This document shows positions 9,308 through 18,406 of a DNA stretch of 64,000 nucleotides, one piece after another; within the stretch, counting starts at the first letter, position 1, and each line of letters begins with the position of its first letter. A model generated the notes under the pieces. That model was given only the letters and a program-made list of their open reading frames with translations. It made no database searches and had not been told where the DNA came from. Made by a program: the position numbers and the translations under genes. The stretch lies in NCBI GenBank assembly GCA_000173575.1, contig ABYL01000001.1, forward strand, positions 1 to 64,000. The letters are read 5' to 3'. Origin of the DNA: Burkholderia sp. H160. Its GTDB lineage: Bacteria; Pseudomonadota; Gammaproteobacteria; Burkholderiales; Burkholderiaceae.

Positions 9308-10060
9308 ATGAACAAGCTTATTGGCAAGGTCGCACTGATTACGGGGGCAGCGCGCGGTCTCGGTGCTGAAATGGCACGCGTGTTTGCACAGCAGGGCGCA
9401 GCAGTACTTGTAGCGGACGTGCTTGATGGCTCTGAAGTTGTGAATGAAATAATCAAGAACGGCGGTTCTGCTAAGTACGCCAAGCTTGACGTCACCAACG
9501 AAGCTGAATGGAAACTCGCAGTTCAACAGGCTGTTGACTCCTTCGGCAAGCTCGACATCCTGGTCAACAACGCAGGCATCGTTCCAAAGGTCGCTCCTAT
9601 CGAAGAGCGCACGGTAGAGGAGTGGGATCAGGTGATGGCTGTGAATGCGCGCGGCGTGTTCCTCGGTACGAAGATCGCTATACCTGTAATGGGCAAGGCC
9701 GGCTCGGGTTCTATCGTGAACGTATCTTCGATTGCGGCGCTCGGACAATGGACTCATATGGAAGCGGCATACGCGGCTTCCAAGGGTGCTGTTTTGATCT
9801 TCACCAAGGTGACAGCCGCTCAATATGCCAAGGATGGCATTCGCTGCAATTCGATCCACCCCGGCCCGATTGATACGCCGATGCTCCGGACTACGTTCCC
9901 GAATGACGAGGCGATGAGTAACCGGCTCTCGCGTATTCCTCTGGGTCGTATGGGTCAAACTTCTGAAGTCGTGAACGCCGCGCTGTATCTCGCGTCTGAC
10001 GACTCGTCGTATACGACTGGTACTGAGCTTACTGTCGATGGCGGCGCGTCGGTGCTCTGA
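9308..10060 (+). CDS. Short-chain dehydrogenase/reductase
   Basis: A classical SDR of 250 residues. The cofactor motif TGAARGLGAEMA lies at about 12-23, followed by NNAG near 86, NVSSIAAL and YAASK near 154-158. The C-terminal GRMGQTSEVVNAALYLASDDSSYTTG matches 3-oxoacyl-reductase or glucose-dehydrogenase-like enzymes. ATG 9308 is preferred over TTG 9302, because the protein then begins MNKLIGKVALITG as usual. It probably oxidises a hydroxyl or reduces an oxo group of a pathway intermediate; the substrate cannot be read. Confidence 0.88.
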   Translation: MNKLIGKVALITGAARGLGAEMARVFAQQGAAVLVADVLDGSEVVNEIIKNGGSAKYAKLDVTNEAEWKLAVQQAVDSFGKLDILVNNAGIVPKVAPIEERTVEEWDQVMAVNARGVFLGTKIAIPVMGKAGSGSIVNVSSIAALGQWTHMEAAYAASKGAVLIFTKVTAAQYAKDGIRCNSIHPGPIDTPMLRTTFPNDEAMSNRLSRIPLGRMGQTSEVVNAALYLASDDSSYTTGTELTVDGGASVL

Positions 10061-10087
10061 GCGGTAAACTAAAATAGGAGACGGAAC

Positions 10088-12040
10088 ATGGCATGTGAAG
10101 AAACATCTCAAGCCTTTCCGCGGCTTTTTGAAAGGTTCAAGATCGGTAAAGTCGAACTTCAAAATCGACTCGTAGCACTGCCGCATGGCACATCGATGAT
10201 CAAAGACGGTGCGATCATGGATGCAGACATTGCATACTATGAGGAACGCGCAAAGTCTGGTCTAGCAATGATTATCACGGGCGCTGCCGTAGTGTCTCGT
10301 ACGTCGTACATTCGTTCGGGCAAACTCGTCGCCCCGTACGACGAAGCTGTTTTCGAATCCATGCAAAAGCGCGTGGATGCTGTGCACAGGCATGGCGCGA
10401 AGATCGTAGGTCAAATCCTGCACCTCGGACGTGAAACAATCGGCGGCGAGTTCGAGAACGCACCGCTCGCTCCTTCGGTTATCCGTAGCCCGCGCGACCC
10501 GTATGGTCCCAAGAAGCTCAACGAGAAAGAGATTCTTGAGATCGTGGAAGCTTTCGGTATCTCCGCAGCTAACCTCAAGGCTACAGGTCACGACGGCGTG
10601 GAGATTCACGGAGCGCACGGGTATCTCGTCGGGCAATTCTTGTCCGAGGCTACGAATTTTCGTGATGATCGTTGGGGTGGTTCGCTCGAAAATCGTATGC
10701 GTTTCCTGCGTATGGTCATCGAGTCTATTCGCAAGCACTGCGGCGAAGACTTTATGCTAGGTCTGCGTCTTAGCGCTTCTGAAGAAATCGCGGATGGGAT
10801 GGAAATTCCCGATGCAGTACAGGTTAGCAAACTCATTGCCGCTGAAGGACTGACGGACTACCTGAGTATTACGATGGGTACGCGCGGCTTATACGTCAAG
10901 GATGCAACGCAGCCGAAGGCGATTGCAGCACGTGCAGCTGGCCTGATTCGTCAAGCTACGGGCTTGCCTGTGATTGTCGGCCAGCGAATCAATAGCCCCG
11001 AAATCGCAGAGAAGGTGCTCGCTGAAGGTCAGGCAGACTTGATCGGTATGGCGCGAGCATTCATTGCTGATGCTGACTGGGTCACTAAGGCCCGTGCTGG
11101 ACAATCTGAGCGTATCCGTCCGTGCGTTGGTCTGAATCAAGAATGTCGTGCATTTTCGCCGCATCTCCACTGCGCAGTGAATCCTCGCGCTGGTCGTGAG
11201 CTGGTGCCTGAATTCACCATCAAAGGCCCGTTGCGTAAGCGCAAGATCGCAATCATCGGCGGCGGACCCGCTGGGCTTGAGACAGCGCGTGCTGCGGCTG
11301 ATCGTGGTCACCAGGTAACGATTTTTGAAGCAACGGATGGGCTCGGTGGTTTGTTCCTCTACGCCGCTTCGTTGCCCGGCCGTAGCGATCTGCGAAATCT
11401 CATCGATTATCTGCAAAGCGAGATTCGTCGACTCGGTGTCACTGTCGAGCTGAACCGCCGCATTGAGTCAGCTTCCGAACTCCAGGGCTTTGACGTCATT
11501 GTCGTTGCTACGGGCTCGCAGCCGAATCCACTATCGGACGAACAATCTGGCCCGCACGTCAAGACGTGGTTCGAAGTCCTCGATCAAGAAATGCCTTCGC
11601 CTCACGGTCAGGGACGAGTGACCGTAATTGACGATGGCTCGGCATTCTGGTGGACGTATGGCGTCGCGGAAGCGTTGATGAACGCGGGTTGGAAGGTCAC
11701 GATCGCTAGTCCAGGCGTGAGTGTCGTCGGACAGATTCCCACGGAGAGTATCGGGCCTTTGATTGCACGTCTGGGTAGCGGCGGCACTGAGTATCGTGTA
11801 CTTTCAATTTTCGATAGCATTACAGAAAACGGCGTTTCGCTGATGAACGCCGGTTCCGGTGAAACGACGGAATATGAATGCGAACTGGTTGTCATCCAGA
11901 CGGGCCGTACTTCACGTACTGCTCTGATTGACGCGCTCGAAGGATCTACTATGGAAGTACACTCCATCGGTGATTGCGTCAGCCCGCGTCGTGTCTCACA
12001 CGCAATGCTGGAAGGTCAGCGACTGGGCTTGAGCTTGTAA
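10088..12040 (+). CDS. NADH:flavin oxidoreductase / 2,4-dienoyl-CoA reductase-like (FMN, 4Fe-4S, FAD)
   Basis: A 650-residue multidomain flavoprotein. Residues 10-350 form an old-yellow-enzyme TIM barrel (GAHGYLVGQFLSEATNFR, DRWGGSLENRMRF). A cluster-binding region around 340-365 contains VGLNQEC and HLHCAVNPRAG. A FAD/NAD(P) module starts with KIAIIGGGPAGLETARAAADRG near 385. The cluster region has fewer cysteines than the classical C-x2-C-x3-C-x11-C of FadH or trimethylamine dehydrogenase: only C343, C350 and C359 approximately are visible. Cluster integrity is therefore uncertain. Relatives (FadH, BaiCD/BaiH) reduce or desaturate conjugated enoyl-CoA or oxo-steroid-like rings. AGGAG precedes ATG 10088. 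Confidence 0.88.
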   Translation: MACEETSQAFPRLFERFKIGKVELQNRLVALPHGTSMIKDGAIMDADIAYYEERAKSGLAMIITGAAVVSRTSYIRSGKLVAPYDEAVFESMQKRVDAVHRHGAKIVGQILHLGRETIGGEFENAPLAPSVIRSPRDPYGPKKLNEKEILEIVEAFGISAANLKATGHDGVEIHGAHGYLVGQFLSEATNFRDDRWGGSLENRMRFLRMVIESIRKHCGEDFMLGLRLSASEEIADGMEIPDAVQVSKLIAAEGLTDYLSITMGTRGLYVKDATQPKAIAARAAGLIRQATGLPVIVGQRINSPEIAEKVLAEGQADLIGMARAFIADADWVTKARAGQSERIRPCVGLNQECRAFSPHLHCAVNPRAGRELVPEFTIKGPLRKRKIAIIGGGPAGLETARAAADRGHQVTIFEATDGLGGLFLYAASLPGRSDLRNLIDYLQSEIRRLGVTVELNRRIESASELQGFDVIVVATGSQPNPLSDEQSGPHVKTWFEVLDQEMPSPHGQGRVTVIDDGSAFWWTYGVAEALMNAGWKVTIASPGVSVVGQIPTESIGPLIARLGSGGTEYRVLSIFDSITENGVSLMNAGSGETTEYECELVVIQTGRTSRTALIDALEGSTMEVHSIGDCVSPRRVSHAMLEGQRLGLSL

Positions 12041-12140
12041 CGTAAGAAGTCTTTCGGTAGGGTGCGCCAAGTACCCTGATTTCAATAGTGCTCGGATTAC
12101 TAACAGATGGCCGGGCGCAGCTTGATATGTGGAGAACCAA

Positions 12141-13037
12141 ATGCAATCCTTCGAAGGTCGAGTGGCAGTAGTTACCGGCGGCGGTTCGGGTATCGGTGAA
12201 GCACTCTCCTGGCGCTTTGCCAATGAAGGCGCGAAAGTTGTTGTCGCTGACGTCAACGAAGCAGAAGCTACGCGTGTCGCGCAAGCTCTGAAAGACGCAG
12301 GGCACCAAGCTCTTGCGATTCGCACCGATGTGACGAAGGGCGATCAAGTCGAAGCCTTGGCGAAGGCTGCTGTCGATACTTTCGGTTCGATTGATGTCCT
12401 GTGTGCTAACGCAGGTGTCGTTCCCTCTGGCCGCTATCGTCCGGTCTGGGAGTACCCGGTCGAGGATTGGAAGTGGTCGTTCGACGTCAACATGATGGGC
12501 GTTGTCCATAGCATCCGTAGCTTTGTCCCGCGCATGCTCGAGCAAGGCACGGAAGGTCATATCGTCGTCACGGCTTCGATCGCAGGTATCGTCAGCGGCT
12601 CGGCATCGGTTGCCTACGGCGCAGCCAAGCATGCGGCGCTGCGCATCACCGAAGGACTGTATGCGGGTCTGCGGGAGCGTGATTCGAAGATCGGCGTAAC
12701 GGCCTTGATTCCGGGCCTAGTCAACACGAAGATCTATCAGTCGGAACGCAACCGTCCGCAAGAACTGCAACCGGAAGGCGGCGCTCTCGAAGAGACGCAG
12801 GAGCTGAAGGACGTCGCAGACAAGATGTACAGCGGCGCGCTGTCGCCTGCAGAGGCCGCAGGCATTGTGGTCGATGCTATCCGCGCGAATCAACTGTACG
12901 CGATCACGACGACGGCGTTCGATGAAGCGATCAAGGAGCGTCATACGGCTATTCAGAATCGTGAAAATCCGCAGTTCGCCACACTGCTGGAAATGACGAA
13001 GCGCGATATCCGCAGCGGGGAGATGAAAGCGCAATGA
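12141..13037 (+). CDS. Short-chain dehydrogenase/reductase
   Basis: A 298-residue SDR with TGGGSGIGEALSWRFA near residue 12, CANAGV near 90 and YGAAKHAALRITEGLYAGLRE. The C-terminus is longer than in a 250-residue SDR, as in the BKR-like SDR group that acts on bulky hydroxy compounds. ATG 12141 has GGAG six bases ahead; the upstream GTG 12129 in the same frame is less likely. It overlaps the next SDR by four bases (ATGA), so the two are translationally coupled. Confidence 0.86.
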   Translation: MQSFEGRVAVVTGGGSGIGEALSWRFANEGAKVVVADVNEAEATRVAQALKDAGHQALAIRTDVTKGDQVEALAKAAVDTFGSIDVLCANAGVVPSGRYRPVWEYPVEDWKWSFDVNMMGVVHSIRSFVPRMLEQGTEGHIVVTASIAGIVSGSASVAYGAAKHAALRITEGLYAGLRERDSKIGVTALIPGLVNTKIYQSERNRPQELQPEGGALEETQELKDVADKMYSGALSPAEAAGIVVDAIRANQLYAITTTAFDEAIKERHTAIQNRENPQFATLLEMTKRDIRSGEMKAQ

Positions 13038-13792
13038 GCCGACTCGCTAATAAGGTTGCACTTGTAACAGGTGCGGCTTCAGGTATTGGCTTTGCTACGG
13101 CGCAACGGTTCGCTGAAGAAGGGGCCGTTGTGGTCCTCGCTGACCGCAACGAACCATTGTTGGCCGAAGCACTCGCCAAGATCCAGGAGATTGGACGCGA
13201 GTCTGGTAGTGCGTGCTTTGACGTCACGTCAGAGCAAGAGTGGAAGGATCTCGCGACTACTCTTATGACTCGTTTTGGCAAGCTTGATGTCCTGGTCAAC
13301 AATGCAGGTTTCGGGCGCTTCCAATCGATTGCTAACCTGTCGTATGAAGACTGGAAAGCAACGGTTGCTGTGAACCTCGATAGCGTATTCCTGGGCACGA
13401 AGTACATGATGCCTCTGCTCGCTAAGTCGGGCTCCGGTTCGATCGTCAATATGTCGTCCATGCGCGGTATCGCGGCAGGACCTAACGCAAGCGCCTACTG
13501 CGCAGCGAAGGGCGGTGTCAGGATGCTAACTAAGGTCACGGCACTCGAATGCGCAGAGGCCGGTAATGGTGTTCGCTGCAACTCGGTGCACCCGGGTCAC
13601 GTTGAAACTCCACTGACAGCAGCGGCATACGCAAAACCGGAAATCGCGAAAGAATTTCTGGCTCATACGCCTCTCGCCCGTTTCGGCAAGGCACGGGACA
13701 TCGCTAATGCTTTCCTGTTCCTGGCCAGCGATGAGTCTAGCTACATGACGGGTTCTGAGTTGGTTGTCGATGGCGGTGTGACTTGCCAATAA
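13034..13792 (+). CDS. Short-chain dehydrogenase/reductase
   Basis: A 252-residue SDR with TGAASGIGFATAQRF at about 13-27, NNAGFG near 88, the catalytic serine in NMSSMRGIAAG and YCAAKGGVRMLTKVTALE. It resembles the SDR at 9308-10060 in length and in the ESSYMTGSELVVDGG ending, so the two may act on successive alcohols or on stereoisomers. The start overlaps the previous gene by four bases, and the stop region overlaps a possible upstream TTG of the next gene. Confidence 0.87.
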   Translation: MSRLANKVALVTGAASGIGFATAQRFAEEGAVVVLADRNEPLLAEALAKIQEIGRESGSACFDVTSEQEWKDLATTLMTRFGKLDVLVNNAGFGRFQSIANLSYEDWKATVAVNLDSVFLGTKYMMPLLAKSGSGSIVNMSSMRGIAAGPNASAYCAAKGGVRMLTKVTALECAEAGNGVRCNSVHPGHVETPLTAAAYAKPEIAKEFLAHTPLARFGKARDIANAFLFLASDESSYMTGSELVVDGGVTCQ

Positions 13793-13806
13793 TCGCGGAG
13801 AACGAA

Positions 13807-14499
13807 TTGGAAACGAAAAGCATGAGCCCGCTTCTGGACTCGAACGTACTGCGCAAGATCGCTCCCTATACGCTCGCTGGCTATTCGCGGTGGCGTCAAA
13901 TCGTCAACACGGACGGCGCTATTCCTGCGCGTATCAAGGCTCTGTACGTAGCGGTAGCTGCGAACACGAAGGGCTATCGTGAGATGGCCGAACGTGAACT
14001 TACGCGTGCGCACCAATTGGGCCTCACATATGAGGAGGCTAGCTCGGCAGGTATCATTCTCAGCAGTTGCCGCGGCGAGGGCGCCGCATTGCGTTTCCTG
14101 GCTCTCCTGGATGCTGAGTACGAGGTTGTACCGACCGTAGTGGCTATGCCCGTCATCGAGGTCGAAGCGGGTCAAGTCCAACAGAACTTCCTCAACTACT
14201 TCGGCACCATTCCGCCGTCGCTGGGCAAGCTGATCGATCTGCTTCCCATAGGTAGCGAAGCCTACTACCTGATGCGCGAAGGCACCATCAACGGCACGCC
14301 GCTTGGCGCCAAGTACTCGGAACTGATGCTCGTCACCATCCTTGCCGCGGACTACAGCGACTGGACGCACGTCCACATGAAGGGTGCGAAAACTGCGGGT
14401 GCGACTGATACCGAAATCGCAGAGTCGTTAGTCTGCGCTGTTATGACCAGCGGCCTGTCGGCATGGGTAGTTGGCGCGACTCAGATGGACAAGATGTAA
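13807..14499 (+). CDS. Carboxymuconolactone decarboxylase (CMD/AhpD-fold) family protein
   Basis: A paralogue of the protein at 1063-1743, with the same two-repeat CMD architecture and about 230 residues. Shared blocks are KIAPYTLAGY, CRGEGAALRFL, NYFGTIPPSL and EAYYLMREGTI. The start is not an ATG near the front. TTG 13807 has GCGGAG six bases ahead and yields METKSMSPLLDSN; ATG 13822 is the alternative. One cysteine stands in LSSCRGEGA, but there is no C-x2-C pair. It is the last gene of the plus-strand operon, ahead of the terminator at 14578. Having one CMD gene at each end of the divergent units suggests both act in the same pathway. Confidence 0.8.
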   Translation: METKSMSPLLDSNVLRKIAPYTLAGYSRWRQIVNTDGAIPARIKALYVAVAANTKGYREMAERELTRAHQLGLTYEEASSAGIILSSCRGEGAALRFLALLDAEYEVVPTVVAMPVIEVEAGQVQQNFLNYFGTIPPSLGKLIDLLPIGSEAYYLMREGTINGTPLGAKYSELMLVTILAADYSDWTHVHMKGAKTAGATDTEIAESLVCAVMTSGLSAWVVGATQMDKM

Positions 14500-14577
14500 G
14501 TGCTGCTCTCAAGCTCGCCGGTACGTGGAGCTTTTATTACAAATAAAAAGAGAAGCATCGTCCTGAGCATGAAGTGA

Positions 14578-14605
14578 AAACGCCTACATGATGATGTAGG
14601 CGTTT
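14578..14605. terminator. Bidirectional terminator between convergent operons
   Basis: A perfect 12-base inverted repeat, AAACGCCTACAT-GATG-ATGTAGGCGTTT, separates the plus-strand operon ending at 14499 from the minus-strand operon ending at 14640. The A/T ends of the stem serve as short U-tracts in both directions. Confidence 0.85.
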
Positions 14606-14639
14606 GTGATTCTTAGTCAGACTTTGATCAGTCAGTCCC

Positions 14640-15488
14640 TTAATACTGATAGAAACCCTGGCCTGATTTGCGACCCAGATATCCTGCATCGACCATTTCC
14701 TGAAGCAACGGTGCCGGTCGATATTTAGAATCGTTGAAGCTCGCGTACAAAACTTCTTGCACCATCAGCAACGTGTCGAGGCCGATCAGGTCTGCGAGTG
14801 CGAGCGGGCCGATAGGGTGATTCGCTCCGAGCTTCATGCCCTTGTCGATATCTTCCGCCGAAGCCAGTCCTTCCTGGAGCGCGAAGATCGCTTCGTTGAT
14901 CATCGGGACCAAGATACGGTTGACGGCGAAGCCCGGGCTGTTTTTCGCGACAATCGCCGTCTTGCCGATAGTCTCAACGAAGTCCTTCGCCAGATCGAGG
15001 GTCGAGCCATCCGTCTGGAGGCCTGCGATCAGTTCGACAAGTGTCATGACCGGCACTGGGTTGAAGAAGTGCGTGCCGATGAATCGGTTCGGATTCGAGA
15101 CCTTAGACGCGAGCCTGGTAATTGAGATCGAACTCGTATTCGTAGCGATCACCGCCGTCGAGGCCACTGACTCGTCAATCGACTTGAGGATCTTCGCTTT
15201 GATGTCTGCGTTCTCGGTAGCAGCTTCAATGACAATCGAAGCACTCGAGAGGTCGGAATACGTCACCGTAGTCTTGATACGGCCAAGAGTAGCGGACTTC
15301 TCTTCGGCGCTAATCTTTTCCTTCTGCACCAGACGGTCGAGGCTCTTGCCAATCGTAGACAGGCCGCGCAGCAATGCTGCGTCCGACACATCGAGCATAA
15401 CGACGTTGAAGCCTGCCGCGGCTGCGACTTGGACAATGCCATTGCCCATAGTACCCGCGCCGACTACACCAATAATCTTGCTGCTCAT
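14640..15488 (-). CDS. 3-hydroxyacyl-CoA dehydrogenase (3-hydroxybutyryl-CoA type)
   Basis: A 282-residue NAD-dependent dehydrogenase of the HBD/PaaH family. GVVGAGTMGNGIVQVAAAAG forms the dinucleotide site at residues 6-25. The ATENADIKAKI segment and the catalytic-histidine loop GTHFFNPVPVMTLVELI follow near 140. The C-terminal helical domain ends with YLGRKSGQGFYQY. It oxidises the 3-hydroxyacyl-CoA formed by the crotonases of this island. It lies 23 bases downstream of a thiolase gene on the same strand, so the beta-oxidation thiolytic end is encoded as one unit. Confidence 0.93.
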   Translation of the reverse strand: MSSKIIGVVGAGTMGNGIVQVAAAAGFNVVMLDVSDAALLRGLSTIGKSLDRLVQKEKISAEEKSATLGRIKTTVTYSDLSSASIVIEAATENADIKAKILKSIDESVASTAVIATNTSSISITRLASKVSNPNRFIGTHFFNPVPVMTLVELIAGLQTDGSTLDLAKDFVETIGKTAIVAKNSPGFAVNRILVPMINEAIFALQEGLASAEDIDKGMKLGANHPIGPLALADLIGLDTLLMVQEVLYASFNDSKYRPAPLLQEMVDAGYLGRKSGQGFYQY

Positions 15489-15511
15489 GTTCAGCGTACC
15501 TTTATTTGGGG

Positions 15512-16696
15512 TTAAACGCGTTCAAAGATAGCTGCAATGCCCTGCCCGCCGCCGATACACATAGTGACAAGTGCGTAACGGCCACCAGTGCGCTGAAGCT
15601 CTGCGATAGCCTTGATCGTAATGATCGCGCCGGTAGCACCTACCGGATGGCCTAGCGAGATACCCGAACCGTTCGGGTTAACGCGCGTGGGGTCGAAGCC
15701 CAGTTCACGAGTCACTGCCAGAGCTTGCGCAGCAAACGCCTCGTTAGCTTCGATGACATCTAGATCGTTAATCGACAGACCGGTACGAGCCAGCACCCGC
15801 TGAGTTGCCAAGACTGGGCCGATACCCATATACAGCGGCTCACAACCGCTATGAGCGTAGCCCACGAGTCGAGCTGTCGGAGTCAAGCGCAGCGAATTCA
15901 CAGCACGACCCTCGGCCAGCACGACAGCACCGGCGCCATCATTCAACCCTGAGGCGTTACCTGCCGTAACAGTGCCGCCATCTTTCTTGAACACGGGCTT
16001 CATCTTGGACAGCGATTCGACGGTGACTTCAGCCTTTACGTGTTCGTCGGAGTCAAAGGCTACAACGCCCTTACGCGTCTTAATCTCGACAGGGACGATC
16101 TGGTCCTTAAAGCGACCTTCACGAATAGCATTCAGTGCGCGCTGTTGGCTCTCGGCTGCGAGTTCGTCTTGTTGTTCGCGCGTAATGCCATAGCGCGCGG
16201 CGACGTTCTCAGCGGTAATCCCCATATGCACCTTCTGCCACGGGTCATGGAGAATACCGTTCATGTAATCGACCATACCCGTATCGCCCATGCGTTGACC
16301 CCAGCGAGCAGCCGGAACGATGTAAGGGCCGCGCGACATAGATTCAGCACCGCCGCCAACAGCGACTTCGCAGTCACCGAGAGCAATCGACTGAGCCGCG
16401 CTAATGATAGCTTGCAGACCCGAACCGCAAAGTCGATTCACGTTAAATGCTGGGGTGTCTTCTCGCATACCCGAATCAATAGCGACAACTCGCGACAGGT
16501 AGGCGTCACGGGGAGCGGTCGGGACGACGTTGCCCATAACCACGTGACCGACAGCGGCAGCCGGCACGGAACTACGTTCCAGCGCCGCACGGACAGCAGT
16601 TGTGCCGAGCGTAGTGAGTTCAACGTCCTTGAGCGAGCCGCCAAAGGTTCCGATAGCGGTACGTGCCGCGCCGACTACAAAGATTTCACGATCCAT
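15512..16696 (-). CDS. Acetyl-CoA C-acyltransferase (3-ketoacyl-CoA thiolase)
   Basis: A 394-residue degradative thiolase of the BktB/PhaA type. The nucleophile lies in NRLCGSGLQAI (residues about 86-96), NEAFAAQAL contributes a catalytic asparagine region, GHPVGATGA carries the histidine, and MCIGGGQG carries the second cysteine. ATG 16696 is chosen because homologues begin MDREIFVVGAARTAIG; the frame is open further upstream without a good start. It would release acetyl-CoA, or propionyl-CoA, from the ketoacyl-CoA made by the dehydrogenase at 14640. Confidence 0.92.
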   Translation of the reverse strand: MDREIFVVGAARTAIGTFGGSLKDVELTTLGTTAVRAALERSSVPAAAVGHVVMGNVVPTAPRDAYLSRVVAIDSGMREDTPAFNVNRLCGSGLQAIISAAQSIALGDCEVAVGGGAESMSRGPYIVPAARWGQRMGDTGMVDYMNGILHDPWQKVHMGITAENVAARYGITREQQDELAAESQQRALNAIREGRFKDQIVPVEIKTRKGVVAFDSDEHVKAEVTVESLSKMKPVFKKDGGTVTAGNASGLNDGAGAVVLAEGRAVNSLRLTPTARLVGYAHSGCEPLYMGIGPVLATQRVLARTGLSINDLDVIEANEAFAAQALAVTRELGFDPTRVNPNGSGISLGHPVGATGAIITIKAIAELQRTGGRYALVTMCIGGGQGIAAIFERV

Positions 16697-16738
16697 CTTC
16701 AGTCCCGTTCTATTGCGATAGCTGTTGAGCACCAGCGG

Positions 16739-17890
16739 TTAGCCGCGTTCGAGAATCGTAACGCCGCTCACTCCGGGCGCACCGTATACGTGCGTATAAC
16801 CCAGCCGCGGGTTATTCGGCACCTGACGCGCACCTGCTTGACCGCGGAGTTGCAAACTGACTTCGATTACTTGACGTAAGCCAGAGGCACCGACAGGCTC
16901 GCCATTCGCCAGGCATCCACCATCGGTATTGATAGGCAGACGGCCGTCGATTTCCGTAGCGCCTTCGCGGAGCAACTTTTCTTGCTCGCCGTGCTCACAA
17001 AAACCATTCTCTGCCATGTGAATGATTTCCGATCCCGAATCAGTATCCTGCAATTGGATGACGTTGATATCCTCTGGCCCGACGCCCGCTTCCTCGAACG
17101 CCGCCTTGGAAGCTGTCACTGTCGGAGCTGACACCTGTTGTGCCATCAGTGCGGGACTGAAGACTTCGAACGACCCGTGATGACGGGTCCTGACTGCCGC
17201 CGAGCGGATGATCACGGGATTGGCTTGAAACTTCTTTGCGAGCTTGGCCGAGCACAGGACGATAGCCGCACCGCCCTCTGCTGGATTGCAGAACATGAAC
17301 TTGCGAAGGGGCAGGCTTACGGCGCTCGATTCAGCGACTTGCTCGTAATCGAGTTCTTGCCTACGCCATGCGTTCGGATTCAGTGCTCCGTTGCGCGATG
17401 CACGTTGAGCAACCCGAATCAGGGCATCATCCGTAATACCGTATTCGTGCATATAGCGACGCGTCTTCATCGCGAAGAACTGAGTAGTGAGCATCAAACC
17501 AGTTTCACCGTACCAGTCTTCGAGACCCCAGTCTTTAGGCATTGGATTGAAAGCCCCACGCGGGTGCTTATCGAAACCCACGGCAACACCAATGTCAGCT
17601 GAACCCGACCGGATCGCGGCAATGACGGCTGCAAGAGATGATCCGCCCGTCGCGCAACCATTAGCTACGTTGACGAAAGGCAGGCCGGTGAGACCGAGGT
17701 CGTTAGCAAGCGCATCCGCGTTGCCCGCATCCTGCGAGCCGCCGTATGCGACTTGCACTTGATCCCACGTAATACCTGCGTCTTTAAGTGCTTCTCGCAC
17801 GGCATGAGCGCCCTGTGCTCGACCCGATACACCATCGAAGCGCCCGAATCGGTGCATGCCTACGCCGATGATCGCCACATCGTTACTCAT
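16739..17890 (-). CDS. SCP2-type thiolase/lipid-transfer protein (Ltp-like)
   Basis: A 383-residue thiolase-fold protein. The cysteine nucleophile is in NVANGCATGGSSL near residue 83. The usual GHPVGATG histidine motif is replaced by GEPVGASGLRQ, and the last cysteine motif by YGAPGVSGVTIL. That pattern marks the Ltp/SCP2 branch, whose steroid-pathway members work with a DUF35 protein as retro-aldolases rather than thiolases. ATG 17890 overlaps the upstream DUF35 gene by eight bases, so the partner is translationally coupled. Carbon-carbon cleavage of a tertiary or branched beta-hydroxyacyl-CoA is the best guess. Confidence 0.87.
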   Translation of the reverse strand: MSNDVAIIGVGMHRFGRFDGVSGRAQGAHAVREALKDAGITWDQVQVAYGGSQDAGNADALANDLGLTGLPFVNVANGCATGGSSLAAVIAAIRSGSADIGVAVGFDKHPRGAFNPMPKDWGLEDWYGETGLMLTTQFFAMKTRRYMHEYGITDDALIRVAQRASRNGALNPNAWRRQELDYEQVAESSAVSLPLRKFMFCNPAEGGAAIVLCSAKLAKKFQANPVIIRSAAVRTRHHGSFEVFSPALMAQQVSAPTVTASKAAFEEAGVGPEDINVIQLQDTDSGSEIIHMAENGFCEHGEQEKLLREGATEIDGRLPINTDGGCLANGEPVGASGLRQVIEVSLQLRGQAGARQVPNNPRLGYTHVYGAPGVSGVTILERG

Positions 17891-18347
17891 TGCCCCAAGC
17901 TCCGCTGATATCAGATTCTGCTGGCGAGAACACAAACGTCACGAGGTTAGAGTCCTCGGGCGTTTTCCCATATGTTTTGAGCGACATCGTCATCGGCATA
18001 CCGATTTTCAACTTATCGGCATCAGCAACAGACAAACGGCTCTCGATCTTGATGCCACTGGGCATTTCGATATAGCCAACACCATAGGGTTTGAAATTAG
18101 CATCAGTCTCGCCGCTGTTGTAGGGCGTCTTGGGCAAGAAGCTCTGAATCGTCCACGTCCACAAGGTTCCGTGACGTCCAAAGTTAAATCGATTTAGATT
18201 CGTGCCCGTGCAGCGCGTACACCCAGACGCGGCGGGGAAATAGGTTTCGCCACAGTCAGCACACTGATTTCCTACTAGAGTCGCCATGCCATCCACATCG
18301 TGCTCAATTGATGATGGGCAGGCTAGTACGAAATTGTCAGAAGTCAT
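17883..18347 (-). CDS. Zn-ribbon OB-fold (DUF35/ChsH2-like) partner protein
   Basis: A 154-residue protein. Residues 28-50 contain the rubredoxin-like zinc ribbon C-ADCGETYFPAASGCTRC, and the rest is an OB-fold with GYIEMPSGIKIESRL. Proteins of this family bind acyl-CoA and pair with SCP2-type thiolases (ChsH2/Ltp2 in cholesterol side-chain degradation, and archaeal HMG-CoA synthase or thiolase complexes). The overlap with the Ltp-like gene supports a complex. AAGGAA lies upstream of ATG 18347. Confidence 0.9.
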   Translation of the reverse strand: MTSDNFVLACPSSIEHDVDGMATLVGNQCADCGETYFPAASGCTRCTGTNLNRFNFGRHGTLWTWTIQSFLPKTPYNSGETDANFKPYGVGYIEMPSGIKIESRLSVADADKLKIGMPMTMSLKTYGKTPEDSNLVTFVFSPAESDISGAWGNE

Positions 18348-18406
18348 GTTTGGGTCGTTTCCTTAGGTAGTTCAAGTAGTCTTCGCAACTACCTGAACTA
18401 CAGTAC

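Noticed and set aside
9238-10186. Long minus-strand frames across the SDR and flavoprotein genes
   Set aside because: No recognisable domain; the plus-strand genes account for the sequence.
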